Shown in pieces: positions 23,711 through 32,912 of a stretch of DNA of 64,000 bases. The translations under genes and the position numbers were made by a program. Origin of the DNA: Falsiroseomonas sp051860665 (lineage in GTDB: Bacteria > Pseudomonadota > Alphaproteobacteria > Acetobacterales > Acetobacteraceae); NCBI RefSeq assembly GCF_051860665.1, contig NZ_JBHYDM010000008.1:136581-200580 (forward strand), read 5' to 3'. Within the stretch, counting starts at the first letter, position 1; each line of letters begins with the position of its first letter. Under the pieces are notes generated by a model. The model saw only the letters and a program-made list of their open reading frames with translations. It was not told the origin of the DNA and ran no database searches.

Positions 23711-24891
23711 CACGCCGCGTCGCCGCTGGGTGCCGCCCGCAGCAGCATCAGCGCCAGGCAGCCGGAGAGCGCCAGCGCCATGGTGACGCTGAGCGCCGCC
23801 GCCACCCCGCCACGCTCCAGCAGCAGCCCGAAGAGGAAGGGCGAGGCCGCCTGCAGGAAGCGCGCCGGCGCCCCCAGCAACCCCTGCCTTGCGCCATAGC
23901 CGGCGGGGCCGAAGACCGCGAGCGGCAGCGTGCCCTTGGCGATGGTCATCACGCCATTGCCCATGCCGTGCAGCACGGCATAGGCCGCCGCCGCCGGGCC
24001 GCCGAAGACCAGCAGCACCGCGGCGCCCAGCGGATGCCCCAGCATCGCGAGCCGCGCGGAGACCAGCGGATGGAAGCGCCGCAGCAGCCCGAATTCGGCG
24101 ACGCGGGCGGCCACCTGCGCCGGGCCGATCAGCGCCGCCGCAGCCACCGCCGTGGCCCCCGTGGCGCCGGCCGCCTGCAGCAGCGCCGGCAGATGTGCGG
24201 CCATGGCGCCGGCGATGAACCAGCTTCCGGCGAAGACGAAGGCGAGCAGCGGCATGGCGAGGCGGCTTGGTGCCGGCGGGGCCTCCTGCACCATCGCGGC
24301 CTTGCGCTCCGGCGGCGGGGCGGGCGGCACCAGCAGCCGGTTCAGCGGCAGGCCGACCAGCAGATGCAGCGCTGCCCAGGCCAGGCAGGCGCCGCGCCAG
24401 CCCAAGGCCTCGGCCAGAAGGGCGGAGACCGGCCAGCCCACCGTGCTGGCGAAGCCCGCGATCAGGGTGATGCCGGTGATCGGCCCCCGTGCCGCCCGCC
24501 CATAGAGACCCGCCAGCGTGGCGAAGGCCGCGTCGTACAGCCCCATCGCCATGCCGATGCCGAGCACGACCCAGCCCGCGGCCATGCTCCATGGCCCCTG
24601 TGCCAGGCCGAGCCCCGCCAGCCCCAGCGCGAGCACGAGGTTGGAGGCGGTGAGCATCCCCCGCCCGCCCTTCTGGTCGATCACCCGCCCCACCACCGGC
24701 CCGAGCAGGGCGGAGAGCATCAGCGCGGCGGAGAAGGCGCCGAAGACCCAGGCGGTGGAGATCCCGAAATCCCGCGCCATCGGCGCCGCCAGGATCGCCG
24801 GCAGGTAGTAGGAGGAGGCCCAGGCCAGCGTCTGCGCCGTGCCGAGGGCGATGACGACGCGGGTCGCGCCGGCAGGTGCCTGATCGCTCAC
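23710..24891 (-). CDS. arsK: arsenite efflux MFS transporter, ArsK-like
   Basis: 393 residues from a GTG that overlaps the previous stop as GTGA; 12 predicted membrane segments. The N-terminal half has the features I associate with ArsK: FGISTAWVFGAFSAALMLSA, GPVVGRVIDQKGGRGML, GLYDAAFATLAGLYGRAARG and ITLIAGFASTVGWPVSALLA. ArsK exports As(III) and related trivalent arsenicals and antimony. It is the only candidate As(III) pump in the cluster, since no arsB or acr3 is present. The specific family name is from memory; MFS membership is certain. Confidence 0.78.
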   Translation of the reverse strand: MSDQAPAGATRVVIALGTAQTLAWASSYYLPAILAAPMARDFGISTAWVFGAFSAALMLSALLGPVVGRVIDQKGGRGMLTASNLVLALGLAGLGLAQGPWSMAAGWVVLGIGMAMGLYDAAFATLAGLYGRAARGPITGITLIAGFASTVGWPVSALLAEALGWRGACLAWAALHLLVGLPLNRLLVPPAPPPERKAAMVQEAPPAPSRLAMPLLAFVFAGSWFIAGAMAAHLPALLQAAGATGATAVAAAALIGPAQVAARVAEFGLLRRFHPLVSARLAMLGHPLGAAVLLVFGGPAAAAYAVLHGMGNGVMTIAKGTLPLAVFGPAGYGARQGLLGAPARFLQAASPFLFGLLLERGGVAAALSVTMALALSGCLALMLLRAAPSGDAA

Positions 24892-26228
24892 GCCGCGCCG
24901 CAGCAGGGCGCGTTGGCGGGCAGTTCGGGCTTGGGCGCGCAGCAGACGCCCTGCGGCGTGACCGGCGTGCAGCAGGATGTGGCGGCGGGCGCGCGGTCCA
25001 GGCTGCACACGCCCGTCTCCGGCAGCACCAGCTCCACCCGCTGCGCGGCGGCGGTATCTCCCGCCAGATGCGCTGCGATGCTGCGCACCTGCTCATGGCC
25101 GGTGGCGAGCAGAAAGGTCGGCGCGCGGCCGTAGCTCTTCATGCCGGCGAGATAGAAGCCGGGCTCCGGCTGGCGCAGCTCGGCCTCCCCATGCGGGCGC
25201 ACGGTGCCGCAGCTGTGCTGGTTCGGGTCGATCAGCGGGGCGAGGGCCGGCGTCGCCTCCACCGCCGGGTCCAGCAGCAGCCGGATTTCCCGCAGGAAGC
25301 CGAGATCGGGCCGGAAGCCGGTGGCGACGATGACGCGATCCGCCTGGACGGTCAGCGCCTGCGTCCCCTGGCGGCCGGTGATGGCGAGCGCTCCGTCCTT
25401 CTCCGCGATGCGGTCGATCAGGAAGGGTGCGAGGGCGGTGACGGCGCCGCTGTCCACCCGCGCCTGCGCCCGCGCGCCCAGCGCCCCGCGCGCTGCCAGC
25501 CCATCCCGCGCGCCGCCACCGAAATTCACTGCGCCGAGCGGCCGGCGAAACGCCCAGAGGATGCGCGTGCCCGGCACCTGCCGCGCCAGCTCCGCCAGGT
25601 CCAGCACCGCATTCATCGCCGAATGCCCGGCGCCGACCACCAGCGTGCTGCGGCCCGCATAGCTGTTCCGGGATGCGCCGAGCACATCGGGGATGCCGTA
25701 GGCGATGCGCGCGGCGTGGCGCGCCTCGCCCAGCGCCGGCAGGCCATGCGCGCCGGCGGGGTTGGGGCTGGACCAGGTGCCGGAGGCGTCGATCACCGCC
25801 GAAGCCTCGATCGCCTCATCCTCCGCCAGATGCAGCACGAAGGGCGCCGCGGCGCGGTCCGCGCCATCCTGCAGCCGGCCGAGATCGCGGCGGGCGATGC
25901 CGGTGACGCGGGCGTTCGTCCGGATATCGCCGGCCAGCGCCGCGGCCAGCGGATCGAGGTAGCGCGCGACCAACTCGGCGCCGGTCGGATAGAGCTCGGG
26001 GTCCGGCGCCTGCCAGCCGCGCGTGGCCAGCAGCGCGGCGGCGGCGCTGTCGATATTGTAGCGCCAGGGCGAGAACATCCGCACATGGCCCCAGTCCCGC
26101 ACCGCGGCGGCGATGCGCGGCCCGGCTTCCAGCACCAGCGGACGCAGCCCGCGGGCGCGCAGATGGGCTGCGGCGGCGAGGCCGATCGGGCCGGCGCCGA
26201 TGATGGCGACAGGCAGGGACGCGGTCAT
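24888..26228 (-). CDS. FAD/NAD(P)-binding oxidoreductase with a cysteine-pair tail, in an arsenic operon
   Basis: 446 residues. It has two nucleotide-binding folds (IIGAGPIGLAAAAHLRARGL at the N terminus, LVVGAGHSAMNAVLDLAELA in the middle) and ATGFRPDLGFLRE, as in flavin monooxygenases and thioredoxin-reductase-like enzymes. The last 45 residues carry seven cysteines: C408, and pairs at 419-420, 429-430 and 442-443, which could bind arsenite. The start at 26228 overlaps the PadR stop and the end overlaps arsK. Function is unknown; arsenical redox chemistry is an inference from context. It is related to, but distinct from, the ArsO protein two genes downstream. Confidence 0.8.
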   Translation of the reverse strand: MTASLPVAIIGAGPIGLAAAAHLRARGLRPLVLEAGPRIAAAVRDWGHVRMFSPWRYNIDSAAAALLATRGWQAPDPELYPTGAELVARYLDPLAAALAGDIRTNARVTGIARRDLGRLQDGADRAAAPFVLHLAEDEAIEASAVIDASGTWSSPNPAGAHGLPALGEARHAARIAYGIPDVLGASRNSYAGRSTLVVGAGHSAMNAVLDLAELARQVPGTRILWAFRRPLGAVNFGGGARDGLAARGALGARAQARVDSGAVTALAPFLIDRIAEKDGALAITGRQGTQALTVQADRVIVATGFRPDLGFLREIRLLLDPAVEATPALAPLIDPNQHSCGTVRPHGEAELRQPEPGFYLAGMKSYGRAPTFLLATGHEQVRSIAAHLAGDTAAAQRVELVLPETGVCSLDRAPAATSCCTPVTPQGVCCAPKPELPANAPCCGAA

Positions 26229-26629
26229 GCGCAATCTCCCTCGCAGGGCTTTTGGGCAAAGGCGCGGCCGGTGTCGGTCAGCGCGGCGGTGGCCTCCATC
26301 CAGGCCTCCAGCGCCACGCGGAAGGCGGCGCGGCCGCTTTCCGTCAGGGCATAGACGCGGCGCGGGCGGCCCTGGACCACCTCCTCCGCCACGGTGACGA
26401 AGCCGCCGGCCGCGAAATCGCGCAGCACGGGGTAGATGGTGCCCTCGGTGGGGGAACAGCAGCCGCCGGTCACACGCTCCACCGCGCGTGCCACGTCGTA
26501 GCCATGTAGCGGCGCGTCATGCAGCACCCGCAGGATGAAGAATTTTGACAATCCCATCTTGATGGTGCCGGCCCAGTAGTCGCGGGCGCCATAGTCGATG
26601 CGGGGCGGGACGGGGCGGAGCTTCGTCAT
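26225..26629 (-). CDS. PadR-family transcriptional regulator with cysteine pairs
   Basis: 134 residues. The PadR winged helix is clear: KFFILRVLHDAPLHGYDVAR, then TEGTIYPVLRDFAAGGFV and RRVYALTESGRAAF. The usual residue before the T-I-Y-P motif is replaced by a cysteine pair C57-C58 (TGGCCSPTEGT), and two more cysteines, C129 and C133, end the protein. It is the first gene of the arsenic operon, so a role as a thiol-based arsenic sensor is likely but inferred. A perfect 134-residue length fits the small PadR class. Confidence 0.83.
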   Translation of the reverse strand: MTKLRPVPPRIDYGARDYWAGTIKMGLSKFFILRVLHDAPLHGYDVARAVERVTGGCCSPTEGTIYPVLRDFAAGGFVTVAEEVVQGRPRRVYALTESGRAAFRVALEAWMEATAALTDTGRAFAQKPCEGDCA

Positions 26630-26645
26630 GCGCCGAGGCTAATAC

Positions 26646-26666
26646 CTTGGGGATCGATGCCTCAAG
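26646..26666. promoter_or_regulatory. candidate PadR operator upstream of the arsenic operon
   Basis: CTTGGGG-ATCGATG-CCTCAAG at 26646-26666 is an inverted repeat with one mismatch, centred on ATCGAT and 17 bases before the padR start codon. The gap between the RND gene and padR is only 67 bases, so the arsenic promoter probably overlaps it. Operator function is inferred. Confidence 0.45.
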
Positions 26667-26696
26667 CCTCGATGGGTGAAAAATCCTTCACCTGGC

Positions 26697-29600
26697 TCAG
26701 GCCGTCGCCGTCACCGCCGGCAGCGGCTTGCGGCGCTTCGCCGCCATGCGCTCGAAGGTCAGGTAGACCGCCGGCGTGGTATAGAGTGTCAGCAGCTGCG
26801 ACAGGATCAGCCCGCCGATGATGGTGATGCCGAGCGGCTGGCGCAGCTCCGCCCCCGGCCCCGTGGCGATGGCCAGCGGGATGGCGCCGAAGAGCGCGGC
26901 CAGCGTCGTCATCAGGATCGGCCGGAAGCGTTCGCGGCAGGCCTCCAGGATCGCCACCATGCCGCCCTCGCCGCCTTCGCGTTCATGGGCGAGCGCAAAA
27001 TCCACCATCATGATGGCGTTCTTCTTCACGATGCCCATCAGCAGGATCACGCCGATCATCGCGATGACGCTGAAGGGCGTGTTGGTCGCCAGCAGCGCCA
27101 GCAGCGCGCCGATGCCCGCCGTGGGCAGGGTTGAAAGAATGGTCAGCGGGTGGATCAGGCTTTCGTAGAGCACGCCGAGCACGATGTAGATGGTGACCAG
27201 CGCGGCCAGGATCAGCAGCGGCAGGCCGGTGAGGAAGGTCTGGAAGCTGCGCGCATTGCCGGCGAATTCGCCGCGCACGCTGGCCGGCATCTGGATATCC
27301 AGCGCCGCCTGCTCGACGATGCGCGTCGCAGCGCCCAGCTCCACCCCCTCGGCCAGGGAGAAGCTGATGCTCGCCGCCGGAAAAAGGCCCTGATGGGTGA
27401 TGGAGCGCGGCGCCGTGGTGCGTTCCAGCTGCACCAGGGACCCCAGCGGCACGGGCCCATCCCGGCCCGGCACGAAGATGCCGGTGAGCTGGCCGGGATC
27501 CTCCGTCAGCCGCGGGTCGATCTCCAGGATCACGCGATACTGGTTGCGCGTGCGGTAGATGGTGGAGACCTGGCGCTGCGCGAAGGCATTGTTCAGCGCG
27601 CCGCCGAGGGCGGAGATGGAGACGCCAAGCCGCGCCGCCGCATCGCGGTCGATCACCAGGCGGGAGACCAGGCCGGTGCGTTCCTGGTCCGAGGAGACAT
27701 CCACCACCTGCGGGATGGTGCGCAGCTGGTTCACCAGCCGCTCGCTCCAGGTGCCGAGCTCCTCGAGGTCCGGGGTCAGCAGCACATACTGGTAGTTCGC
27801 ATTGCCCTGTCGGCCGCCGATATTGATGTCGCTCTGCGCCCGCAGGAAGGTCTGCGCGCCGACGATACGGCCGAGCGGGGCGCGCAGCCGCGCGATCACC
27901 TGCGCGGCATTCATCCCGTTGCGATCGGCCAGCGGCTTCAGCCCGACCTGCAGGCGGATATTGGAGGAGCCGAAGAAACCGCCACCGCCGAGCGAGGCGG
28001 AGACGCTTTCCACCGCCGGATCGGCGCGGATGATCTCCACCACCCGGTCCTGGTAGCCGACCATCGCCTGGAAGGAGGTATCCGGCTGCGCCACCACGGC
28101 GCCGACCAGCAGGTTGCTGTCCTGCTCGGGAAAGAAGGCCTTGGGCACCTGCATATAGAGCCAGACGGTGAGCGCGACGAGGCCGATGGTCACGGTGACC
28201 GTCAGCCGCCGCCAGCGCAGCACCGCCACCAGGCTGCGCATATAGAGGTTGATCACGCCCTCCATCACCGCCTCGAAGCCTCGCCCGAAGCGGCCCGGCG
28301 CATGCGGCCCCCGGCGGGCCAGCAGCACCGCCAGCATCGGCGTGACGGTCAGCGAGATGACGGCGGAGATCGCGACCGCGATGGACAGGGTCGCGGCGAA
28401 TTCGAAGAACATGCGCCCGACCACGCCGCCCATGAAGAGCAGCGGGATGAAGACCGCGATCAGCGAGACGCTCATGGAGACGACGGTGAAGCCGATCTGC
28501 CGCGCGCCCTCCAGCGCCGCCTCCCGCGGCCGCAGGCCGCGCTCGGTCATCCGCGCCATGTTCTCGATCATGATGATGGCATCGTCGACGACGAAGCCCA
28601 CCGAGATGGTCAGCGCCATCAGCGAGAGGTTGTTGAGCGAGAAGCCCACCATCCACATCACGCCCAGCGTGCCGAGCAGCGACAGCGGCACGGAAATGCC
28701 GGCGGCGAGGATGGCGGAGGTGCGCCGCAGGAAGACCGCCACCACCAGCACCACCAGCACGATGCTGATCAGCAGGGTGTGCTGCACCTCCGCCACGCTG
28801 GCGCGGATCGTCTCCGACCGGTCGCGCATGATGGTGATGTCGATGCCGGCGGGGATCCAGCGCGCCAGGTCCGGCAGCAGGGCGCGCACGCCATCCACCA
28901 CCTCCAGCACATTGGCATCCGCCTGCTTGTAGACGGTGAGGATCACGGCCGGGCGGCCGTTATAGGACCCGGCCTGCCTGCGGTCGCGCGCGCCGAGGTC
29001 CACCTGCGCGAGGCTGGACAGGCGCACGATGGCGCCATTGGACTGGGTGACCACGATGTCGCCGAAATCCTGCGGCGTCACCAGCCGGTCATTCACCGAA
29101 ATGGCGGCGGATTGATGCGGCCCGTCGATCAGCCCCGTGGCCTGGGTCACATTGGCATTGGTGATGGCGGTGCGGATCTGGTCGAGCGAGACATTGGCCG
29201 CCGTCGCCGCAGCGGGGTCCACCGCAACGCGCACCGCCGGCTGCTCGGCGCCGGCGATGCCGACGGTGGCCGTGCCATTCACCTGCGACAGCCGCGGCAC
29301 CACCACGCTATCCGCGGCATCGTAGATCTCGCCCGCCGTCAGCGTATCCGAGGTCATGGCCAGGATCAGCACGGGCAGGTCGCCCGGATTGAGCTTGCGG
29401 AAACTCGGCTGGCTGGTGAGGCCGGAGGGCAGGTCCGCCTGCGCCGCATTGATCGCCGCCTGCACGTCCCGCGCCGCGGATTCGATGGATCGCGAAAGCT
29501 CGAACTGCAGGATGATGCGCGTGGAGCCGAGCGAGGAGCTGGAGGTCATCTCCGTGATGCCGGGGATCTCGCCCAGCTTGCGCTCCAGCGGCGCCGCGAC

Positions 29601-29786
29601 GGAAGACGCCATGATGGCCGGGTCCGCGCCGGACTGGCTGGCCGTCACCGCGATGGTCGGGAAATCTACTTTTGGCAATGGCGCCACGGGAAGGTCGAAA
29701 TAAGCCACCAGGCCGGCGAGTGCCAGACCGATGGCGAGCAGGGTCGTGCCGATGGGGCGCGCGATGAAGGGGGCGGAGATCGACAC
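26697..29786 (-). CDS. RND multidrug efflux permease, MdtC-like
   Basis: 1029 residues, the standard RND inner-membrane pump length. The start MSISAPFIARPIGTTLLAIG and the proton-relay pair D401/D402 in the fourth membrane helix (SVGFVVDDAIIMIENM) are diagnostic; large periplasmic loops follow helices 1 and 7. The C terminus retains ILLMGIVKKNAIMMVDFALA. It starts three bases after the stop of the other permease gene. With its partner it probably forms a hetero-trimer, as MdtB with MdtC do. Substrates are unknown. Confidence 0.9.
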   Translation of the reverse strand: MSISAPFIARPIGTTLLAIGLALAGLVAYFDLPVAPLPKVDFPTIAVTASQSGADPAIMASSVAAPLERKLGEIPGITEMTSSSSLGSTRIILQFELSRSIESAARDVQAAINAAQADLPSGLTSQPSFRKLNPGDLPVLILAMTSDTLTAGEIYDAADSVVVPRLSQVNGTATVGIAGAEQPAVRVAVDPAAATAANVSLDQIRTAITNANVTQATGLIDGPHQSAAISVNDRLVTPQDFGDIVVTQSNGAIVRLSSLAQVDLGARDRRQAGSYNGRPAVILTVYKQADANVLEVVDGVRALLPDLARWIPAGIDITIMRDRSETIRASVAEVQHTLLISIVLVVLVVAVFLRRTSAILAAGISVPLSLLGTLGVMWMVGFSLNNLSLMALTISVGFVVDDAIIMIENMARMTERGLRPREAALEGARQIGFTVVSMSVSLIAVFIPLLFMGGVVGRMFFEFAATLSIAVAISAVISLTVTPMLAVLLARRGPHAPGRFGRGFEAVMEGVINLYMRSLVAVLRWRRLTVTVTIGLVALTVWLYMQVPKAFFPEQDSNLLVGAVVAQPDTSFQAMVGYQDRVVEIIRADPAVESVSASLGGGGFFGSSNIRLQVGLKPLADRNGMNAAQVIARLRAPLGRIVGAQTFLRAQSDINIGGRQGNANYQYVLLTPDLEELGTWSERLVNQLRTIPQVVDVSSDQERTGLVSRLVIDRDAAARLGVSISALGGALNNAFAQRQVSTIYRTRNQYRVILEIDPRLTEDPGQLTGIFVPGRDGPVPLGSLVQLERTTAPRSITHQGLFPAASISFSLAEGVELGAATRIVEQAALDIQMPASVRGEFAGNARSFQTFLTGLPLLILAALVTIYIVLGVLYESLIHPLTILSTLPTAGIGALLALLATNTPFSVIAMIGVILLMGIVKKNAIMMVDFALAHEREGGEGGMVAILEACRERFRPILMTTLAALFGAIPLAIATGPGAELRQPLGITIIGGLILSQLLTLYTTPAVYLTFERMAAKRRKPLPAVTATA

Positions 29787-29789
29787 GGG

Positions 29790-32700
29790 CTATTCCGCCG
29801 GCGCCGGTGGTGCGGCGCGATGCGTCAGCCGCACCGCCTGGGCGCGGATCGCCTCCATGGCCAGGTAGATCACCGGCGTGGTGTAGAGCGTGATGACCTG
29901 GCTCAGCAGCAACCCGCCAATCACGGAAACGCCAAGCGGCAGCCGCAGCTCCGACCCCGCGCCCGATCCCAGCACCAGCGGCAGGGCGCCGAGCAGGGCG
30001 GCCATGGTGGTCATCATGATCGGCCGGAAGCGCAGCAGGCAGGCCTCCCGGATCGCATCGCGCGGCGACATGCCGTGCTCCCGCTGCGCCTCCAGCGCGA
30101 AGTCGATCATCATGATGGCGTTCTTCTTCACGATGCCCATCAGCAGCACGATGCCGATCAGCCCCACCACGGACAGGTCCAGGCCAAACAGCTCCAGCCC
30201 CAGCAGCGCGCCGATGCCGGCGGAGGGCAGGGTGGAGAGGATGGTGATCGGGTGGATGACGCTTTCGTAGAGCACGCCGAGCACGATGTAGATGACGATG
30301 ATGGCGGCCAGGATCAGCCAGCCCTGGCCGGCCAGCGAGCGGGTGAATTCCGCCGCATCACCGCCAAAGCTGCCGGAGATGGAATCCGGCATGCCAAGAC
30401 CTGCCTGCGCCGTGCGGATCGCCTCCAGCGCACCGCCGAGGGAGGCGCCGGGGGCGAGGTTGAAACTGAGCGTCACGGCCGGGAACTGGTCCTGCCGCGT
30501 GATGGTCAGCGGGCCGCGGCCACGGGTGATGGTGGCGATCTCCGCCAGCGGCACCTGCGGCGCGATGGTGGCGGTGCCGGTCGCGGTGCCCGTCACCCGC
30601 AACAGGCCGATGGCGGCGGGGTCGTTCGCCTGCGCCGGATCGGCCTCCAGCACCACGCGGTACTGGTTGTTCTGCGCATAGATGGTGGAGACCTGGCGCT
30701 GGCCGAAGGCGTTGTAGAGCGTGTCGTCCACCGCCTGCATCGTGACGCCGAGCCGCGCCGCGCGCAGCCGGTCCACCTGCACATGCACGCGCAGCCCATC
30801 CTCCCGCTGGTCGCTGCCGACATCGCGCAGCTCCGGCAATTGCCGCATGGCCGCCAGCATGCGCGGCGCCCATTCGGAAAGCTGCGCCGCGTCGCTGTCC
30901 ATCAGCGTGTACTGGTACTGGGTGGAGGAGGGCCGCGTGCCGATCTGGATATCCTGCACTGGCTGCATATAGGTCTCGATGCCCGGGATGGTGGCCAGCC
31001 TGGGCGCGAGGCGCGCCATGATGGCGGAGACATCGTCGCTGCGCTCGCTGCGCGGCCGCAGCACGGCGGTCAGTTGCCCGGTATTCTGGGCCGCATTCAC
31101 CGTGCCGGCGCCGGCGACGGAGGTGACGGCGATGACATCCGGATCCTCCCGCACCAGCTCCGAGACCCGTCGCTGCAGCTCCGACATGCGGGCGAAGGAG
31201 ACATCCTGCGGCGCCTCCGTGGTGATGGTAATGAGACCGGTGTCCTGGAGCGGAAGAAAGCCCTTGGGCATGACGATATAGAGGCCGACCGTGCCGGCCA
31301 CCGTCAGCGTCGCCAGCACCAGCATCAGCCCCTCCCGCGCCAGCGCCCAGTCCAGGGTGCGGGCATAGCCGCGGCGCAGCGCCTCGAACCCCCGCTCGAA
31401 GAGGTCGGAGATGCGGCCGGGCTTGTCCTCGCCATGCGGCTTCAGCAGCAGCCCGCACATCATCGGCGTCAGCGTCAGCGACACGACCATGGAGACGAGG
31501 ACGGAGATGGTCAGCACCATGGCGAATTCGCGGAACAGGCGCCCGACCACGCCCTCCATGAACAGCAGCGGGATGAAGACCGCGATCAGCGACAGGGTGA
31601 GGGAGACGATGGTGAAGCCGATCTGCTTCGCACCCTCATAGGCCGCCTGGAGGGGCTTCTTCCCCTCCTCGATCATGCGGACGATGTTCTCGATCATCAC
31701 GATCGCATCGTCCACCACGAAGCCCGTCGCGATGACCAGCGCCATCAGCGAGAGGTTGTCCATGGAATAGCCGAGCAGCGCCATGATGCCGAAGGTGCCG
31801 ATGATGGACAGCGGCAGGGCCACGCCGGGCACGATGGTGGCCCGCGCGGTACGCAGGAACAGGAAGATCACCGCCACCACCAGCACGATGGACAGCACCA
31901 GGGTCAGCTGCACCTCATGCACCGAGGCGCGGATCGTCTCGGTACGATCCGAGACGACGGAAAGCTCCACCCCCGCCGGCAGCGCGCGTTGCAGCCCTTC
32001 CAGCTGGCCGCGCAGCGCCTCCACCGTGGCGACGATATTGGCGCCGGGCTGGCGCTGCACATCCAGCAGCACGGCGGGGCGGCCGTTGAACCAGGCGGCG
32101 GTCAGCGTATTCTCCAGCCCCTCCACCGCCACGCCCACATCGCGCAGCCGCACCGGCGCGCCCTCGCGCCAGGCAATGATCAGGTCCTCGAAGGCGGCGG
32201 GGGTGGTGATCTGGTCGTTCGCCATGACGGCGGAGGCCTGCTGCGGCCCGTTCACGGACCCCTTGGCCCCGGCCACATTGCCGGCGGTGACCGCCGTGCG
32301 CACCGCCTCCATGCCGATGCCATAGGCGGCGAGCCGGCGCGGATCCACCTGCAGCCGAACCGCCGGGCGCATATTGCCCTGCACGGCGACGCGGCCGACG
32401 CCGCCCACCTGTGCCAGGCGCTGCGCCAGCAGCGTGTCCACGATATCCGACATGCGCGCCACCGGCAGCGTCTCGCTGGTCAGCGCCAGCGTCAGGATCG
32501 GTGGATCGGCCGGGTTCACCTTCGCATAGGTCGGCGGATAGGGCAGGGTGGAAGGCAGCGTGCCGCGCGCCGCATTGATCGCCGCCTGCACATCCTGCGC
32601 CGCATCGTCGATGTCGCGGCCCAGGTTGAACTGCAGCGTGATGCGGGAGACGGAGGGCCCGCTGACCGAGACCATCTCGGACAGGCCCGCGATCTGCGCC

Positions 32701-32912
32701 AGCTGGCGCTCCAGCGAGGCCGTGACCAGCACTGCGATGGTATCCGGGGAGGCGCCGGGCAATTGGGTGGTCACCTGGATGGTGGGGAAATCCACCTCGG
32801 GCAGGGAGGAGACCGGCAGGCGCCTATAGCCATAGAGCCCGGTCAGCAGCACGGCGATGGCCAGCAGCGCGGTGGCGACGGGCCGCGCGATGAAAGGCGC
32901 GGAGATATTCAC
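29790..32912 (-). CDS. RND multidrug efflux permease, MdtB-like
   Basis: 1040 residues, opening MNISAPFIARPVATALLAIA. The acidic pair is D401/D402 (IATGFVVDDAIVMIENI) at the same place as in the neighbouring permease. The periplasmic porter loops contain the usual TLSFNLAPGASLGGALEAI-type segment. The first gene after the adaptor and overlapping it by four bases (32909-32912). Two permeases in one operon fit the MdtABC arrangement. Confidence 0.9.
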   Translation of the reverse strand: MNISAPFIARPVATALLAIAVLLTGLYGYRRLPVSSLPEVDFPTIQVTTQLPGASPDTIAVLVTASLERQLAQIAGLSEMVSVSGPSVSRITLQFNLGRDIDDAAQDVQAAINAARGTLPSTLPYPPTYAKVNPADPPILTLALTSETLPVARMSDIVDTLLAQRLAQVGGVGRVAVQGNMRPAVRLQVDPRRLAAYGIGMEAVRTAVTAGNVAGAKGSVNGPQQASAVMANDQITTPAAFEDLIIAWREGAPVRLRDVGVAVEGLENTLTAAWFNGRPAVLLDVQRQPGANIVATVEALRGQLEGLQRALPAGVELSVVSDRTETIRASVHEVQLTLVLSIVLVVAVIFLFLRTARATIVPGVALPLSIIGTFGIMALLGYSMDNLSLMALVIATGFVVDDAIVMIENIVRMIEEGKKPLQAAYEGAKQIGFTIVSLTLSLIAVFIPLLFMEGVVGRLFREFAMVLTISVLVSMVVSLTLTPMMCGLLLKPHGEDKPGRISDLFERGFEALRRGYARTLDWALAREGLMLVLATLTVAGTVGLYIVMPKGFLPLQDTGLITITTEAPQDVSFARMSELQRRVSELVREDPDVIAVTSVAGAGTVNAAQNTGQLTAVLRPRSERSDDVSAIMARLAPRLATIPGIETYMQPVQDIQIGTRPSSTQYQYTLMDSDAAQLSEWAPRMLAAMRQLPELRDVGSDQREDGLRVHVQVDRLRAARLGVTMQAVDDTLYNAFGQRQVSTIYAQNNQYRVVLEADPAQANDPAAIGLLRVTGTATGTATIAPQVPLAEIATITRGRGPLTITRQDQFPAVTLSFNLAPGASLGGALEAIRTAQAGLGMPDSISGSFGGDAAEFTRSLAGQGWLILAAIIVIYIVLGVLYESVIHPITILSTLPSAGIGALLGLELFGLDLSVVGLIGIVLLMGIVKKNAIMMIDFALEAQREHGMSPRDAIREACLLRFRPIMMTTMAALLGALPLVLGSGAGSELRLPLGVSVIGGLLLSQVITLYTTPVIYLAMEAIRAQAVRLTHRAAPPAPAE

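Noticed and set aside
22667..25096. A 809-codon frame joining ArsO to upstream sequence
   Set aside because: Only codons after 23710 match a flavin monooxygenase; the upstream part is a frame-shifted shadow of ArsK.
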